Shown here: positions 18,262 through 27,036 of the stretch, one piece after another
Layout: the number at the start of each line of letters is the position of its first letter
Position numbering within the stretch: position 1 is the stretch's first letter
Source of the DNA: Nocardia niwae NBRC 108934 = DSM 45340
Lineage (GTDB): Bacteria; Actinomycetota; Actinomycetes; Mycobacteriales; Mycobacteriaceae
DNA: 64,000 nucleotides
Reading direction: 5' to 3'
Assembly: GCF_001613465.1 (NCBI RefSeq)
Contig: NZ_BDCK01000015.1
Location: 1-64,000 of the forward strand
Translations under genes and position numbers: made by a program
Notes under the pieces: generated by a model
The model's input: only the letters and a program-made list of their open reading frames with translations
Told to the model about the DNA's origin: nothing
Database searches by the model: none

Positions 18262-19266
18262 TCAAGCGATCTGCCGGGTGTCCGGCGGGGCGAACCGGGC
18301 CGGGTCGGCGAAGAATGCGACCAGGTCGCGCACCGTGTCGTCGAGCGGGCGCGGCTGGTAGCCGAGCTCGTCCGCGGCCTTGCCGTGGTCGACGACGGGG
18401 GCGGAGATCAACGCGCCCAGCGCCGCCTTGGAGACGATGTCGGAGTTGAACAGTTTGCCGAGCGGAGCGAGCATCGGGATGGCGCCGGACACGAGTTTGG
18501 GGGATATGGCGAACTTCGGGCCCCGCTTGCCGCCGTGGGTCGCCGCGACGCGGCACAGCTCGAGCATCGAGATCATCGACCCGCCGAGCAGGTAGTTCTC
18601 GCCGGTCCGGCCGCGTTCGCCGGCCAGCACCAGGCCCTCGGCCACGTCGCGCACATCCACGAGATCGAATCCCCCGCCGATCATGGCGGGTACGCGCCCG
18701 AGCGCCGCGTCCTTGAGCGTCCGGTTGATGCGTGACAGCGGCTTGCTGTAGTCCAGCGGGCCGAAGACGCCGGTGGGGTTGCACAGCACGGCGTCCAGGC
18801 CCTGGTCGATCACCTTGCGCAGCGCGACCTCGCCCGCCCACTTGGACCGGTCGTAGACCGGCAGCGCGGGGTCGGTCGAGCGTGGCGCGTTCTCATCGAT
18901 CCGGCCGCCGCAGCTGTACTGGTCGAACGCGTGGATGGAGCTGGCGTGCACCATCCGCCGCGCGCCGACGGCCAGCGCCGCTTCGGCGACCACGCGCACG
19001 CCCTCGGTGTTCACCCGCCAGGCCAGATCGTTCTTCTCGGCCAGGGTGATGACCGCGACCAGGTGGTAGACCACCTCGGCGCCGTCCAGTGCGGCGCGCA
19101 TCGACGCCGGGTCGAGTACGTCCCCGCGCACCCAGGTGAGGCCGGGCGTTGCCGCCGCTGCGGGGACCGCCCGATCGATGGCCGTGACCTGGTGGCCGCG
19201 CTCGGTGAGGAGGCGGAGCAGATTCGTGCCAAGGTATCCGGCTGCGCCGGTTACTGCGACCTTCAT
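18262..19266 (-). CDS. Extended short-chain dehydrogenase / NAD-dependent epimerase family
   Basis: 334 residues. It has the N-terminal Rossmann motif TGAAGYLGTNLL (residues 6-17), HASSIHAFDQYS for the active-site Ser, and YDRSKWAGE for the catalytic Tyr-Lys pair. The C-terminal half has the VDVRDVAEGLVLAGERG block of extended SDRs that act on sugars, flavonoids or 3-beta-hydroxysteroids. The substrate is not readable. Two KstR-type operators immediately upstream favour a sterol or lipid substrate. It ends 31 bases before the start of the radical SAM gene and may be read through into it. Confidence 0.85.
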   Translation of the reverse strand: MKVAVTGAAGYLGTNLLRLLTERGHQVTAIDRAVPAAAATPGLTWVRGDVLDPASMRAALDGAEVVYHLVAVITLAEKNDLAWRVNTEGVRVVAEAALAVGARRMVHASSIHAFDQYSCGGRIDENAPRSTDPALPVYDRSKWAGEVALRKVIDQGLDAVLCNPTGVFGPLDYSKPLSRINRTLKDAALGRVPAMIGGGFDLVDVRDVAEGLVLAGERGRTGENYLLGGSMISMLELCRVAATHGGKRGPKFAISPKLVSGAIPMLAPLGKLFNSDIVSKAALGALISAPVVDHGKAADELGYQPRPLDDTVRDLVAFFADPARFAPPDTRQIA

Positions 19267-19279
19267 GGAACAGAGAATA

Positions 19280-19310
19280 TAGAACTTGTTCTAATTTGCA
19301 ACACGTTCCA
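19280..19310 (-). promoter_or_regulatory. Two adjacent KstR-like operator sites
   Basis: Site 1 at 19280-19293 is TAGAACTTGTTCTA, a perfect palindrome. Site 2 at 19297-19310 is TGCAACACGTTCCA. Both fit TNNAACNNGTTNNA, the KstR (TetR-family, cholesterol catabolism) consensus. They lie 13 and 30 bases before the SDR start codon, and also upstream of the divergent T7SS-associated genes. Confidence 0.65.
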
Positions 19311-19474
19311 ATTCTGCCTCCGTCGTCCCGGCCGCACGGTGCGTCGGGGCTCGAAACTTGCCGGTGAGGTCGGCTATATTGAGCGCAACCGTAGCGGCCC
19401 TTGCCGATTCGGCAGGGAGCAGCGGAGCACAACTGCAGGACGCGGATTCGTACGACGATGTGGGGGGCAACTCG

Positions 19475-19804
19475 ATGATCGATCTCTCGGTGGAGACCGA
19501 AGCGGTACGGGCGTTCGCCGCCACGAACGCCGGTATCGCCGGTGATCTCGCGGGGGCGGGCAATTTCGACGCGGTGCAGAACGTTGCCGCGCTCGTTCCG
19601 GTGTTCGGCCTGATCGGGGCCGACTACCTGGCGATGTTCGCCGCAGCGCAGGTTTTACAGGCCAAGGACATCAACGATCTGTCGGCCAAGTACGCCAAGC
19701 TCTCGGACTCGGCGTTCAGCGCCGCCGCGGCCTACGACGCGGTCGACTGGTCCAACGCGGGCGCGCTCGGATCGATCGCGGGCCAGATCGGGGGCGCGGT
19801 ATGA
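19475..19804 (+). CDS. EspC-like type VII secretion target
   Basis: 109 residues from ATG 19475, chosen because a GGGGGG ribosome site lies 7 bases before it; the frame is open further up but without a good site. It is an all-helical small protein of the EspC/DUF2580 type: MIDLSVETEAVRAFAATNA, then GADYLAMFAAAQVLQA. Near the C-terminus is YDAVD (Y87-D91), matching the YxxxD/E signal for ESX secretion. The following gene starts on its stop (ATGA), the usual pairing of a small WXG/EspC partner with a large substrate. No ESX machinery is in the window. Confidence 0.8.
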   Translation: MIDLSVETEAVRAFAATNAGIAGDLAGAGNFDAVQNVAALVPVFGLIGADYLAMFAAAQVLQAKDINDLSAKYAKLSDSAFSAAAAYDAVDWSNAGALGSIAGQIGGAV

Positions 19805-21414
19805 GACCGCTCGACAGTGGGGTCATCGCCCCGGAGAACCACGCCGTCGCGCACGCGGCCGAGCAGAACGTCGCCGTCGGCCAGCAGTCCGTGCTCGACG
19901 CACTGCAGAACGCGCCGGTCAACGGGGTGCCGGACGTGTCGTTGCCGCAGCTGCCCGAGGATTTGCCGCCCATCGAGCCGCCCGCGTTCGTGCTGTCGCG
20001 CAAAATCTCCGACGAACAGCAGTCGGCCGGCGCCATGCCCGGGGGGCTGCCCGGGCTGAACGGCACCCCGGACGCCGAGGACGTACCCGGCATTCCGCAC
20101 GAGGTGTCCGCGCTGCTCGGTGACACGAGTACCGCGGTGAACCAGGTCGCGGCGCCCGCGGTCGAGTCGGCGCTCGATCAAGCGCACGGTGTGCTGAACG
20201 GAGCACTCTCCGACGCGCCGAGCGCGATCGCCAGCACGGTGAACCAAGCCGCGGCGGCGGCCGGAGCGCTGCCCGCTCTGCCCGCCGACCCGGTGTCGGC
20301 GCTGCTGCAAGGTGTCGCGGTGCCCGCGCTGCCCGGGGTCGACGTCCTGATGAAACCGATCCTGGACCTGCTGAGCAGTTTCGGCACCGGTGTCATCGGC
20401 GCGTTCGACCCCACCGCCATCCTCAGCCAGTCCTCCAAGGTCATCGAGATGGCCATGCAGGTCGGCAAGGGCAGCATGAGCACGGTCGAGCAGTTGTGGC
20501 AGAGCCAGGCCGCCCGCAACGCCCAGGCCGCGAGCCAGCAGGCGAACGTGGAGGGGCAGCAGACCAGCCAGCGGGGCATCGACATCTCCGAGCTCACCCA
20601 GCGCGCCGCCGCGGTGGTGCAGCAGGGCAACGCGCAGCTGCTGGGCATCGCGTCGTCGTTCGCCACCCAGGCGACCGCGCTGGCGCCGGTGATCCTGACC
20701 CCGCCCGCCCAGGCGACGCTGATCGCCTCGGCCACCGAACACCTCGGCCACGCAGTCAGCGTGGCCAACGCCACCCGCGGTGATCTGGCCGGCAAGACCG
20801 CCGAACTCAGCGGCATGGTGCAGCAGTTGGTGGCGCCGGGCGGCGGTCCGGCCCCGCAGGAGGTCGCGCAGGCGCTGGCGGAGAACGTCGGGCAACCGAT
20901 CCTGGAGCAGGCACAGTCGACCGCGTCGGACACCGCGACGAAGGCGGCCGGCCTGGACTCCGCCACACCCGGGACATCGAGCCCAACGACCACGCCGTCG
21001 TCGGTGCACAACACCACGCACAGCCCGAGTAGCAGCCACGGTACGCCGAGCAGCCTGCTCGGCAGCAGCCCCGGCCGGCCGGGCAGCCCGAGCACGCCCT
21101 CGGTGCCCAAAGCCACCGGCCTGCCCGGCGCCACGATGCCGATCCGACCGGTCGCGGGCGTCCCGGGCGCTTCGCTCGGCACCGGAACACCCGCGGGTAC
21201 CACCCCCGCCGGATCGAGCAGCTTCATGGGTGGCCCGGCCGCGGCGGGGCAGCGCAGCAACGACGAGGAGCACTCGCGCACGGTGCAGCCGTACTCGAGC
21301 CCGACGGGTAACGACGACCTCACCGGTCCGCTGGGCGAGTCCACGCCGGATGTGATCGGCGCGACGCACTCGGACGAGATCATCAGTTCGGACTACGAGC
21401 AGGACCTGTTCTGA
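19801..21414 (+). CDS. Large type VII secretion-associated protein (EspC partner)
   Basis: 537 residues. The N-terminal 150 are Pro/Ala-rich. The centre (about 160-370) is long helices with an LWQSQAARNAQAASQQ segment that resembles a WXG-type turn. From about 380 to 500 there is a low-complexity Ser/Pro/Thr/Gly stretch. The acidic end reads RSNDEEHSRTVQPYSS, then DVIGATHSDEI. Related actinobacterial ESX-associated proteins end in a similar DEEH...VIGA block. The ATGA overlap with the EspC-like gene supports co-secretion. No catalytic domain is seen; function unknown. Confidence 0.65.
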   Translation: MRPLDSGVIAPENHAVAHAAEQNVAVGQQSVLDALQNAPVNGVPDVSLPQLPEDLPPIEPPAFVLSRKISDEQQSAGAMPGGLPGLNGTPDAEDVPGIPHEVSALLGDTSTAVNQVAAPAVESALDQAHGVLNGALSDAPSAIASTVNQAAAAAGALPALPADPVSALLQGVAVPALPGVDVLMKPILDLLSSFGTGVIGAFDPTAILSQSSKVIEMAMQVGKGSMSTVEQLWQSQAARNAQAASQQANVEGQQTSQRGIDISELTQRAAAVVQQGNAQLLGIASSFATQATALAPVILTPPAQATLIASATEHLGHAVSVANATRGDLAGKTAELSGMVQQLVAPGGGPAPQEVAQALAENVGQPILEQAQSTASDTATKAAGLDSATPGTSSPTTTPSSVHNTTHSPSSSHGTPSSLLGSSPGRPGSPSTPSVPKATGLPGATMPIRPVAGVPGASLGTGTPAGTTPAGSSSFMGGPAAAGQRSNDEEHSRTVQPYSSPTGNDDLTGPLGESTPDVIGATHSDEIISSDYEQDLF

Positions 21415-21439
21415 CCCGACGCGGGAAGAGAACCCACCG

Positions 21440-21475
21440 CACCCGGTCCGAACGAACGGCGGTTCGGGCCGGGTG
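21440..21475. terminator. Terminator between convergent genes
   Basis: 14-bp arms CACCCGGTCCGAAC / GTTCGGGCCGGGTG with one T/G wobble pair and an 8-base loop, in the 76-base gap between the T7SS-associated gene and the secreted-protein gene. Confidence 0.75.
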
Positions 21476-21490
21476 ACCAGCCGGTGTGTG

Positions 21491-22033
21491 TCAGTCCTGC
21501 ACGAACGAGTCGAGCAATTTCCGGTAGAGGTCGGCGAAGCGTTTGCGGGCGGCCTGCTGCTCGGCGCCGAGCCCGTCGGTCGTTTCCGGCGAGTACACCA
21601 CCAGATGGACGTCGTCCGCGGCCGACTGTGGCATGAAGTCGATGATCCGGCTGCTCTGGTCCGTGGCGTTCGGCACGCCGAGGTCCACTGTGGCGAGCGC
21701 TTTGGTCTCCGTCAGCGCAGCGCTCAGCACGTCGGAGGGGATATGGCCGTCGATCCGCTTCGGGGGAGTCTCGGGGCGCCGATCGGCGGCCACGGCATCG
21801 GGACTGCTGACCGCGCGACCGTCGGCGAAGATCTCCAGCTGCGGGCGTAGATCCGTCCGGGTCTGCCAGCCGTCCGGAATGGTGGTCAGCGTGAACAGCG
21901 CCAGCGGCGCGGCGATCGGCGGTAGCGCACTGGGGTGGTCCACGACCGGGTCGGCCGTGGCGGCGCCCGAGCCCGCCGCGACGATCAGCATCACAACCAG
22001 CAGAACGGCTTTCGTTACTCGCATCGATCCCAT
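21491..22033 (-). CDS. Secreted protein of unknown function
   Basis: 180 residues from ATG 22033; an in-frame ATG three codons on is an alternative. A classic signal peptide (VTKAVLLVVMLIVAAGSGAA, then TADP) suggests cleavage near residue 29. The mature part has TTIPDGWQTRTDLRPQLEIF and a C-terminal helix. No Cys in a lipobox position, so it is probably released. I recognise no domain. It runs in the same direction as, and 107 bases downstream of, the zinc metallopeptidase gene. Confidence 0.7.
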   Translation of the reverse strand: MGSMRVTKAVLLVVMLIVAAGSGAATADPVVDHPSALPPIAAPLALFTLTTIPDGWQTRTDLRPQLEIFADGRAVSSPDAVAADRRPETPPKRIDGHIPSDVLSAALTETKALATVDLGVPNATDQSSRIIDFMPQSAADDVHLVVYSPETTDGLGAEQQAARKRFADLYRKLLDSFVQD

Positions 22034-22140
22034 CTTCCGGTGCTGTCCGTGTCCGCCTGCGGCGCAGGCGAACTGCCGTAGATCATGACAGCGCGCCGGG
22101 CCCGGACGGGACTCGGCGCGCTGTATCGATCGATCCGGCG

Positions 22141-23058
22141 CTACCGCAGACCGGATGGATTGTTCAGGTCCGGCGCAGAATAGGTGTCGCAAGCCTGGAC
22201 CTGACCGGCCTTGTAGCCGGTGAGGAACCACTTCTGCCGCTGCTCGGAAGAACCGTGCGTCCACGCCTCGGGATTCACTCGGCCTTGCGCGGCGCGCTGG
22301 ATGCGGTCGTCGCCGACCGCTGCGGCTGCCGACAGCGCGTCGTCGACATCCTTGTCCGACAGCGGTCGCAGGAACGGCTGATCGCGGCCGGGTGCGGGCG
22401 TTTTGTCGGCGAAGTGCGCCCAGATGCCCGCGTAGCAGTCGGCCTGCAATTCGGTGCGCACCGCCCCGGACTCCGGTCCGCGGGGATCGCGTTGTGCCCG
22501 GCCGAGGTCGCCGAGCTGGTTCTGGATGTGATGGCCGAATTCGTGCGCCACCACGTACTCCTGCGCGAGCGGACCGCCGCTGGCGCCGAAACGATTCACC
22601 AGGTCCTGGAAGAAGCTGATGTCGAAGTACGCGGTCGTATCGGCCGGGCAGTAGAACGGGCCGACCGCGCTGGTCGCATTGCCGCAGCCGGTCGAGACCG
22701 CGCCCGAGAACGGCCGCACGGCCGGCTGCGCATACCGCTTGCCGGTCTGCTTCGGCAGTTCGCTGTTCCACACCGCGTCCAGGCTCTGTACCGTGAGCGC
22801 GACGCGGCAGTCGACGTACTTGTTGGCAGCTCCGCTCTCCTTGCAATGCTCCGGCAGACTCCCGGGCTGCGGCTGCACCTGACTGGTCTGGGCGCCGGTG
22901 AGGTCGCCGAGTAGCGACCCCGGGTCGCCGCCCAGCAGCAGCGCCAATACCAGCAGGATGAGGCCACCCGCGCCACCGCCCAGCGCGATCTTGCCGCCCC
23001 TGCCCCCGCCCCACGAAACTCGGTCCGGGTCGATCTGCATGCCCTCGTTGAAGGTCAT
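22141..23058 (-). CDS. Neutral zinc metallopeptidase (KPN_02809/YpfJ family), membrane-anchored
   Basis: 305 residues. The N-terminus MTFNEGMQIDPDRVSW is followed by a Gly-rich stretch and one transmembrane helix (about 28-44), then an extracytoplasmic domain. Zinc motif HEFGHHIQNQ sits at 172-181, with E173 as catalytic base. Residues after it, LQADCYAGIWAHFA, carry the third ligand region. It matches the Rv2575-type protein near aspS in M. tuberculosis. Four or more Cys outside the membrane may form disulfides. Its substrate is not known. Confidence 0.9.
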   Translation of the reverse strand: MTFNEGMQIDPDRVSWGGGRGGKIALGGGAGGLILLVLALLLGGDPGSLLGDLTGAQTSQVQPQPGSLPEHCKESGAANKYVDCRVALTVQSLDAVWNSELPKQTGKRYAQPAVRPFSGAVSTGCGNATSAVGPFYCPADTTAYFDISFFQDLVNRFGASGGPLAQEYVVAHEFGHHIQNQLGDLGRAQRDPRGPESGAVRTELQADCYAGIWAHFADKTPAPGRDQPFLRPLSDKDVDDALSAAAAVGDDRIQRAAQGRVNPEAWTHGSSEQRQKWFLTGYKAGQVQACDTYSAPDLNNPSGLR

Positions 23059-23407
23059 CGTCGTCGCTCTCTATGTCCTCGGTCGCGCGGCTGGAACGGT
23101 ACTCCTGAGACGCATACCCCGGTAAGCATCAAGTGCAACACGGGGCGGGGTCGGGTCCTGACCAGCCGAGCTGACGGTCTGTCTTTTCCTAGCTTGGCAT
23201 GGTCGGTCGGATCTGCATTTCCGCCCGGCGTACGTCCCGTCCCGGGAACCGCTTCCACCGCTGCCCGGATGATCCGTGGGCCATCTCCGGCGTGCGGATC
23301 CGCTTGTCGCCGACGGCGGACGGGAAGCGCAGCGCGGATGTCGTTGCCCGACAGCGGCTTCGGAAGCGGCCGGACCGCACCGGTGCGGTCCGGGTCGACG
23401 TGAACTC

Positions 23408-23435
23408 TTGTGCCTGCTCCGCGAGATCTGATAAT
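23408..23435 (+). promoter_or_regulatory. Sigma70/SigA-like promoter
   Basis: TTGTGC (23408-23413), a 16-base spacer and GATAAT (23430-23435). A good match for this GC level; transcription would start near 23442, about 80 bases before the ATG at 23526. Confidence 0.45.
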
Positions 23436-23525
23436 GTTTCGCGAGTATCAAGGGGGTTTTATAGAAGATTGCTTTCGAATTCTGCGAATTGTGGAGAACT
23501 TCTATTCTCGGGGGATCGAGTACAA

Positions 23526-23846
23526 ATGACTTTCAACGACAGTGTCTATGCTGAGCCTTGTCGAGTTCAGGTTTCCGGTTGGACCTGTACTCCTACGTCG
23601 ATCGACGGCGAGAGGAAGGGGGAGACATGGTGCCGCCACGACACGGGCGAATGCTATGGCAGGCCGTGCTGCAGTATCCCGAAACCTATTGCCAGCTCTG
23701 CTGGTTTCGCCCCCGCTGAATCCGACAACATTTCCGCGTTCGCTTTGGTGGCGATCTTGACGGTATTTCTTGTTCGCCGTTCGGTCGGAAAGATCTGGTA
23801 TTCCACCGGCATATCCGAGTTGATGAGTATGCGTAGATCGATGTGA
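23526..23846 (+). CDS. Small Cys-rich ORF with a metallopeptidase-like N-terminus (doubtful)
   Basis: 106 codons from ATG. The start, [14 protein letters not shown], resembles the start of the divergent metallopeptidase, MTFNEGMQIDPDRV. It is followed by a Cys-containing stretch ([24 protein letters not shown]) and a hydrophobic segment ([16 protein letters not shown]), so it could be a small membrane protein or a decayed duplicate. GGGGATCGAG precedes the ATG, and a promoter-like sequence lies 80 bases upstream. Codon use is unlike the neighbours (low GC at third positions), which argues for recent transfer or for no coding function. Confidence 0.3.
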   Translation: MTFNDSVYAEPCRVQVSGWTCTPTSIDGERKGETWCRHDTGECYGRPCCSIPKPIASSAGFAPAESDNISAFALVAILTVFLVRRSVGKIWYSTGISELMSMRRSM

Positions 23847-24198
23847 CGTTGAGACGCCGACGCTCGCGCCGGACACCATGATCGTTTCTCGCGGATCGGC
23901 CGGGTCCGGCGCGGGTGTCGTCGTCGAAGCCGCAGAGCTGATCGGAATTATGGCCGCTCGCCGGTATAGCACTGGTGTCTTGTCGCTATGTCGGTGGGGC
24001 CTGTACGAGGTTGCGGACACCCCCTGGGCCTCATTTCCCAGGCAACAGTGCGCGGGTTCGCTCGGCGACGTGTCCGGACCCTGCTGTGCGCGGCTCGGCC
24101 TGGAAGACGGATATCGGTTTCCGGCGGTGGATGCGCCTCACTACGATGGCGAACGCACCGAGTGGTCCGCCGGTGCTGGAATCGTCGAAAGGAACCCC

Positions 24199-25992
24199 GT
24201 GCTGCGCACCCACTTGGCTGGTTCGCTGCGAAGCGAGCATGCCGGTCAGACCGTCACCCTCACCGGCTGGGTGGCCCGGCGGCGTGACCACGGTGGGGTG
24301 ATCTTCATCGATCTGCGCGACGCGTCCGGCGTCGCCCAAGCGGTGTTCCGCGAGGGCGACCCCGCCGAGCAGGCGCACCGGCTGCGCGCGGAGTACTGCG
24401 TACGCGTCACCGGCACGGTGGAGCCGCGGCCCAGCGGTAACGAGAACCCGGAACTGCCGACCGGCGCCATCGAAGTGAACGTCACCGAACTCGAGGTGCT
24501 CAACGAGAGCGCCCCGCTGCCGTTCCAGCTCGACGAGCAGCCCGGTGAGGAAGCGCGCCTGAAGCACCGCTACCTGGACCTGCGCCGCGAGGGCCCGGCG
24601 CACGCCATCCGGCTGCGGTCCAAGGTCAACACGGCCGCCCGCGAGGTGCTCGCCCGCCACGAGTTCATCGAGGTCGAGACTCCGACGCTGACCCGGTCCA
24701 CCCCCGAGGGCGCCCGCGACTTCCTGGTGCCCGCGCGACTGCAGCCCGGCAGTTTCTACGCCTTGCCGCAGAGCCCGCAGCTGTTCAAGCAGCTGCTGAT
24801 GGTCGGCGGCATCGAACGCTACTTCCAGATCGCGCGGTGCTATCGGGACGAGGACTTCCGGGCCGACCGACAGCCGGAGTTCACCCAGCTCGACATCGAG
24901 ATGAGCTTCGTGCGCCAGGAGGACGTGATCCTGCTGGCGGAGGAGATCCTGGTCGCGCTGTGGAAGCTGGTGGGCTACGAGATCCAGACGCCGATTCCGC
25001 ACATGACCTATGCAGAGGCCATGCGCCGGTTCGGTAGCGACAAGCCGGACCTGCGTTTCGGTGTGGAGATCACCGAGTGCACCGAGTATTTCAAGGAGAC
25101 CCCGTTCCGGGTGTTCCAGGCGCCCTACGTCGGCGCGGTGGTCATGCCGGGCGGCGCGAGCCAGCCGCGGCGTCAGCTCGACGCCTGGCAGGAATGGGCC
25201 AAGCAGCGCGGCGCCAAGGGGCTGGCGTACATCCTGGTGAACGAGGACGGCACGTTGGGCGGCCCGGTCGCCAAGAACCTCAGCGACGCCGAGCGCGAGG
25301 GCCTCGCCAAGCACGTCGGCGCGGTCCCGGGCGACTGCGTGTTCTTCGCCGCGGGCGCGGCGAAGGCACAGCGTGCGCTGCTGGGCGCGGCACGCGTCGA
25401 AATCGCTCGCAAGGTCGGCCTCATCGATGAGGACGCCTGGTCGTTCGTGTGGATCGTGGACGCGCCGCTGTTCGAGCCGACCGTCGAGGCGACGGCGAGC
25501 GGCGATGTGGCCGTGGGTCATTCCGCTTGGACCGCGGTGCATCACGCGTTCACCTCACCGAAGCCGGAGTCGCTGGACACCTTCGACACCGACCCGGGTT
25601 CGGCGCTGGCCTACGCCTACGACATCGTCTGCAACGGCAACGAGATCGGCGGTGGGTCGATTCGTATCCACCGCCGTGACGTGCAGGAACGCGTCTTCGA
25701 GGTGATGGGCATCACCCACGAGGAGGCGCAGGAGAAGTTCGGCTTCCTGCTGGACGCCTTCGCCTTCGGCGCGCCGCCGCACGGCGGCATCGCCTTCGGC
25801 TGGGACCGGGTCACCGCTCTGCTGGCGGGGGAGGACTCGATCCGCGAGGTCATCGCGTTCCCGAAGACCGGCGGCGGCGTCGACCCGCTGACCGACGCGC
25901 CCGCGCCGATCACCGCGCAGCAGCGCAAAGAGGCGGGGCTGGACGCCAAGCCCGAGCAGAAGAAGGGTGCGCACCCCGAGACCGCGTCGTAG
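24199..25992 (+). CDS. aspS: Aspartyl-tRNA synthetase
   Basis: 597 residues from GTG 24199 with AAAGGA upstream, the length of mycobacterial AspRS. It has an N-terminal OB-fold anticodon domain ([20 protein letters not shown]). Class II motif 1 region is [20 protein letters not shown], followed by [11 protein letters not shown], motif 2 [16 protein letters not shown], a GAD insertion domain and motif 3 [13 protein letters not shown]. It charges tRNA-Asp. In relatives that lack AsnRS it also charges tRNA-Asn before GatCAB; that is family knowledge. A frame open further upstream to 23878 is rejected as start region. Confidence 0.96.
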   Translation: MLRTHLAGSLRSEHAGQTVTLTGWVARRRDHGGVIFIDLRDASGVAQAVFREGDPAEQAHRLRAEYCVRVTGTVEPRPSGNENPELPTGAIEVNVTELEVLNESAPLPFQLDEQPGEEARLKHRYLDLRREGPAHAIRLRSKVNTAAREVLARHEFIEVETPTLTRSTPEGARDFLVPARLQPGSFYALPQSPQLFKQLLMVGGIERYFQIARCYRDEDFRADRQPEFTQLDIEMSFVRQEDVILLAEEILVALWKLVGYEIQTPIPHMTYAEAMRRFGSDKPDLRFGVEITECTEYFKETPFRVFQAPYVGAVVMPGGASQPRRQLDAWQEWAKQRGAKGLAYILVNEDGTLGGPVAKNLSDAEREGLAKHVGAVPGDCVFFAAGAAKAQRALLGAARVEIARKVGLIDEDAWSFVWIVDAPLFEPTVEATASGDVAVGHSAWTAVHHAFTSPKPESLDTFDTDPGSALAYAYDIVCNGNEIGGGSIRIHRRDVQERVFEVMGITHEEAQEKFGFLLDAFAFGAPPHGGIAFGWDRVTALLAGEDSIREVIAFPKTGGGVDPLTDAPAPITAQQRKEAGLDAKPEQKKGAHPETAS

Positions 25993-26059
25993 CGGCCGCC
26001 GTGCGGACGGTACCTTTCCGGTCAGCCGTGTCTCCGCCAGCCGCCCACGAGGAATTCCG

Positions 26060-27028
26060 TTGCTGCACTTGCGCATGATCAGCCCGCCGGAGAGCACCGA
26101 CGCGGTGCTCGCGGTGCTCGCCGCCGATCCCGGAGTCACCCACGTGACCCTGGCGCGCGGCGCCGCGCTGGAGCCCGAGGGCGATCTCGTGCAGGCGGAC
26201 GTGGCTCGCGAGGCCGCCAACGACGTGCTCGACGACCTGACCGCGCTGGGCATCTGCCGGTCCGGCGGCATGACGCTCACACCGGTCGAGACGGTGCTGT
26301 CGGACGCCGGCGAGCGCGCGGTGCACGAGGCGCCCGGTGACCCCAGCGACGCGGTCGTGTGGGAGGAACTGCTCGCGCAGACACACGAGGAGTCGAGCCT
26401 CAACGCGACGTTCCTCGCGTTCTTGACCATTGCCTGCCTGCTCGCCGCTGTGGGCGTCGCGACCGATTCGCCGGTGACAATCGTCGGTGCGATGGTCGTC
26501 GGCCCCGAGTTCGGCCCGCTGGCCGCGTTCGCGGTCGCGCTGGCGCGCAGGGACTTCCGGCTCGCCCGCCGCTCGGCGGTCGCGCTCGCAGTCGGTTTTC
26601 CGGTGGCGATGGTGGTCACCCTGCTGGCGACGCTGGTCTGGGAGCAGGTCGGCTGGTTCACCATCGACGGCGTGGGTGGTATCCACGAAGTCGACTTCAT
26701 CTATCAGGTCGGCCCGTTCTCCCTGGTCGTCGCACTCCTGGCCGGCGCTGCGGGCATGCTGTCCCTCATAACCGCGAAATCGGCCGCGCTGGTCGGGGTG
26801 TTCATCTCGGTGACGACGGTGCCCGCGGCCGGATTCGCCGTGGTCGCGGCGACTCTGGGGGAGTGGCGCGTGGCGTTCCTGTCCGCGGGGCAGCTGGCCG
26901 TGAACATGGGGGGCATAGTGGTGGCCGGGATCGTCGTGCTCGCGCTGCGGCCCCGCGCGGGCAGCGAGGCCGGTCCGGTAGGACGACTCAGGCGCTGGAT
27001 CGGCCGGCGCTCACCGATCGCGAAATGA
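26060..27028 (+). CDS. DUF389 membrane protein (TTG start)
   Basis: 322 residues from TTG 26060, chosen because GAGGA lies 6 bases before it and family members start at this LLHLRMI sequence. The N-terminal domain (about 1-110) is soluble and ACT-like (AVLAADPGVTHVTLARG). Five or six transmembrane segments follow, starting ATFLAFLTIACLLAAVGVAT, with the DUF389 signature VGAMVVGPEFGPLAAFAVAL. The role of the family is not known; some members sit with transporters or act as sensors. The stop is 8 bases from the convergent neighbour's stop. Confidence 0.85.
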   Translation: MLHLRMISPPESTDAVLAVLAADPGVTHVTLARGAALEPEGDLVQADVAREAANDVLDDLTALGICRSGGMTLTPVETVLSDAGERAVHEAPGDPSDAVVWEELLAQTHEESSLNATFLAFLTIACLLAAVGVATDSPVTIVGAMVVGPEFGPLAAFAVALARRDFRLARRSAVALAVGFPVAMVVTLLATLVWEQVGWFTIDGVGGIHEVDFIYQVGPFSLVVALLAGAAGMLSLITAKSAALVGVFISVTTVPAAGFAVVAATLGEWRVAFLSAGQLAVNMGGIVVAGIVVLALRPRAGSEAGPVGRLRRWIGRRSPIAK

Positions 27029-27036
27029 GGCACACC

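Larger units (their letters stand above)
23059..24198. other. 1.1-kb region upstream of aspS with one doubtful small ORF
   Basis: The region between the metallopeptidase start and the aspS start. From about 23430 to 23850 it is much less GC-rich than the rest of the window. It holds a promoter-like sequence at 23408-23435 and a 106-codon frame at 23526-23846 (listed separately). The frame running into aspS from 23878 has no coding character before the GTG at 24199. No tRNA, repeat or riboswitch was recognised. Confidence 0.5.

Noticed and set aside
23502..24020. 172-codon minus-strand frame upstream of aspS
   Set aside because: Overlaps the doubtful plus-strand ORF, has no ribosome site or domain, and its codon use is irregular.
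23878..24198. N-terminal extension of aspS
   Set aside because: AspRS family starts at the GTG at 24199 with AAAGGA before it; the upstream frame has no coding character.
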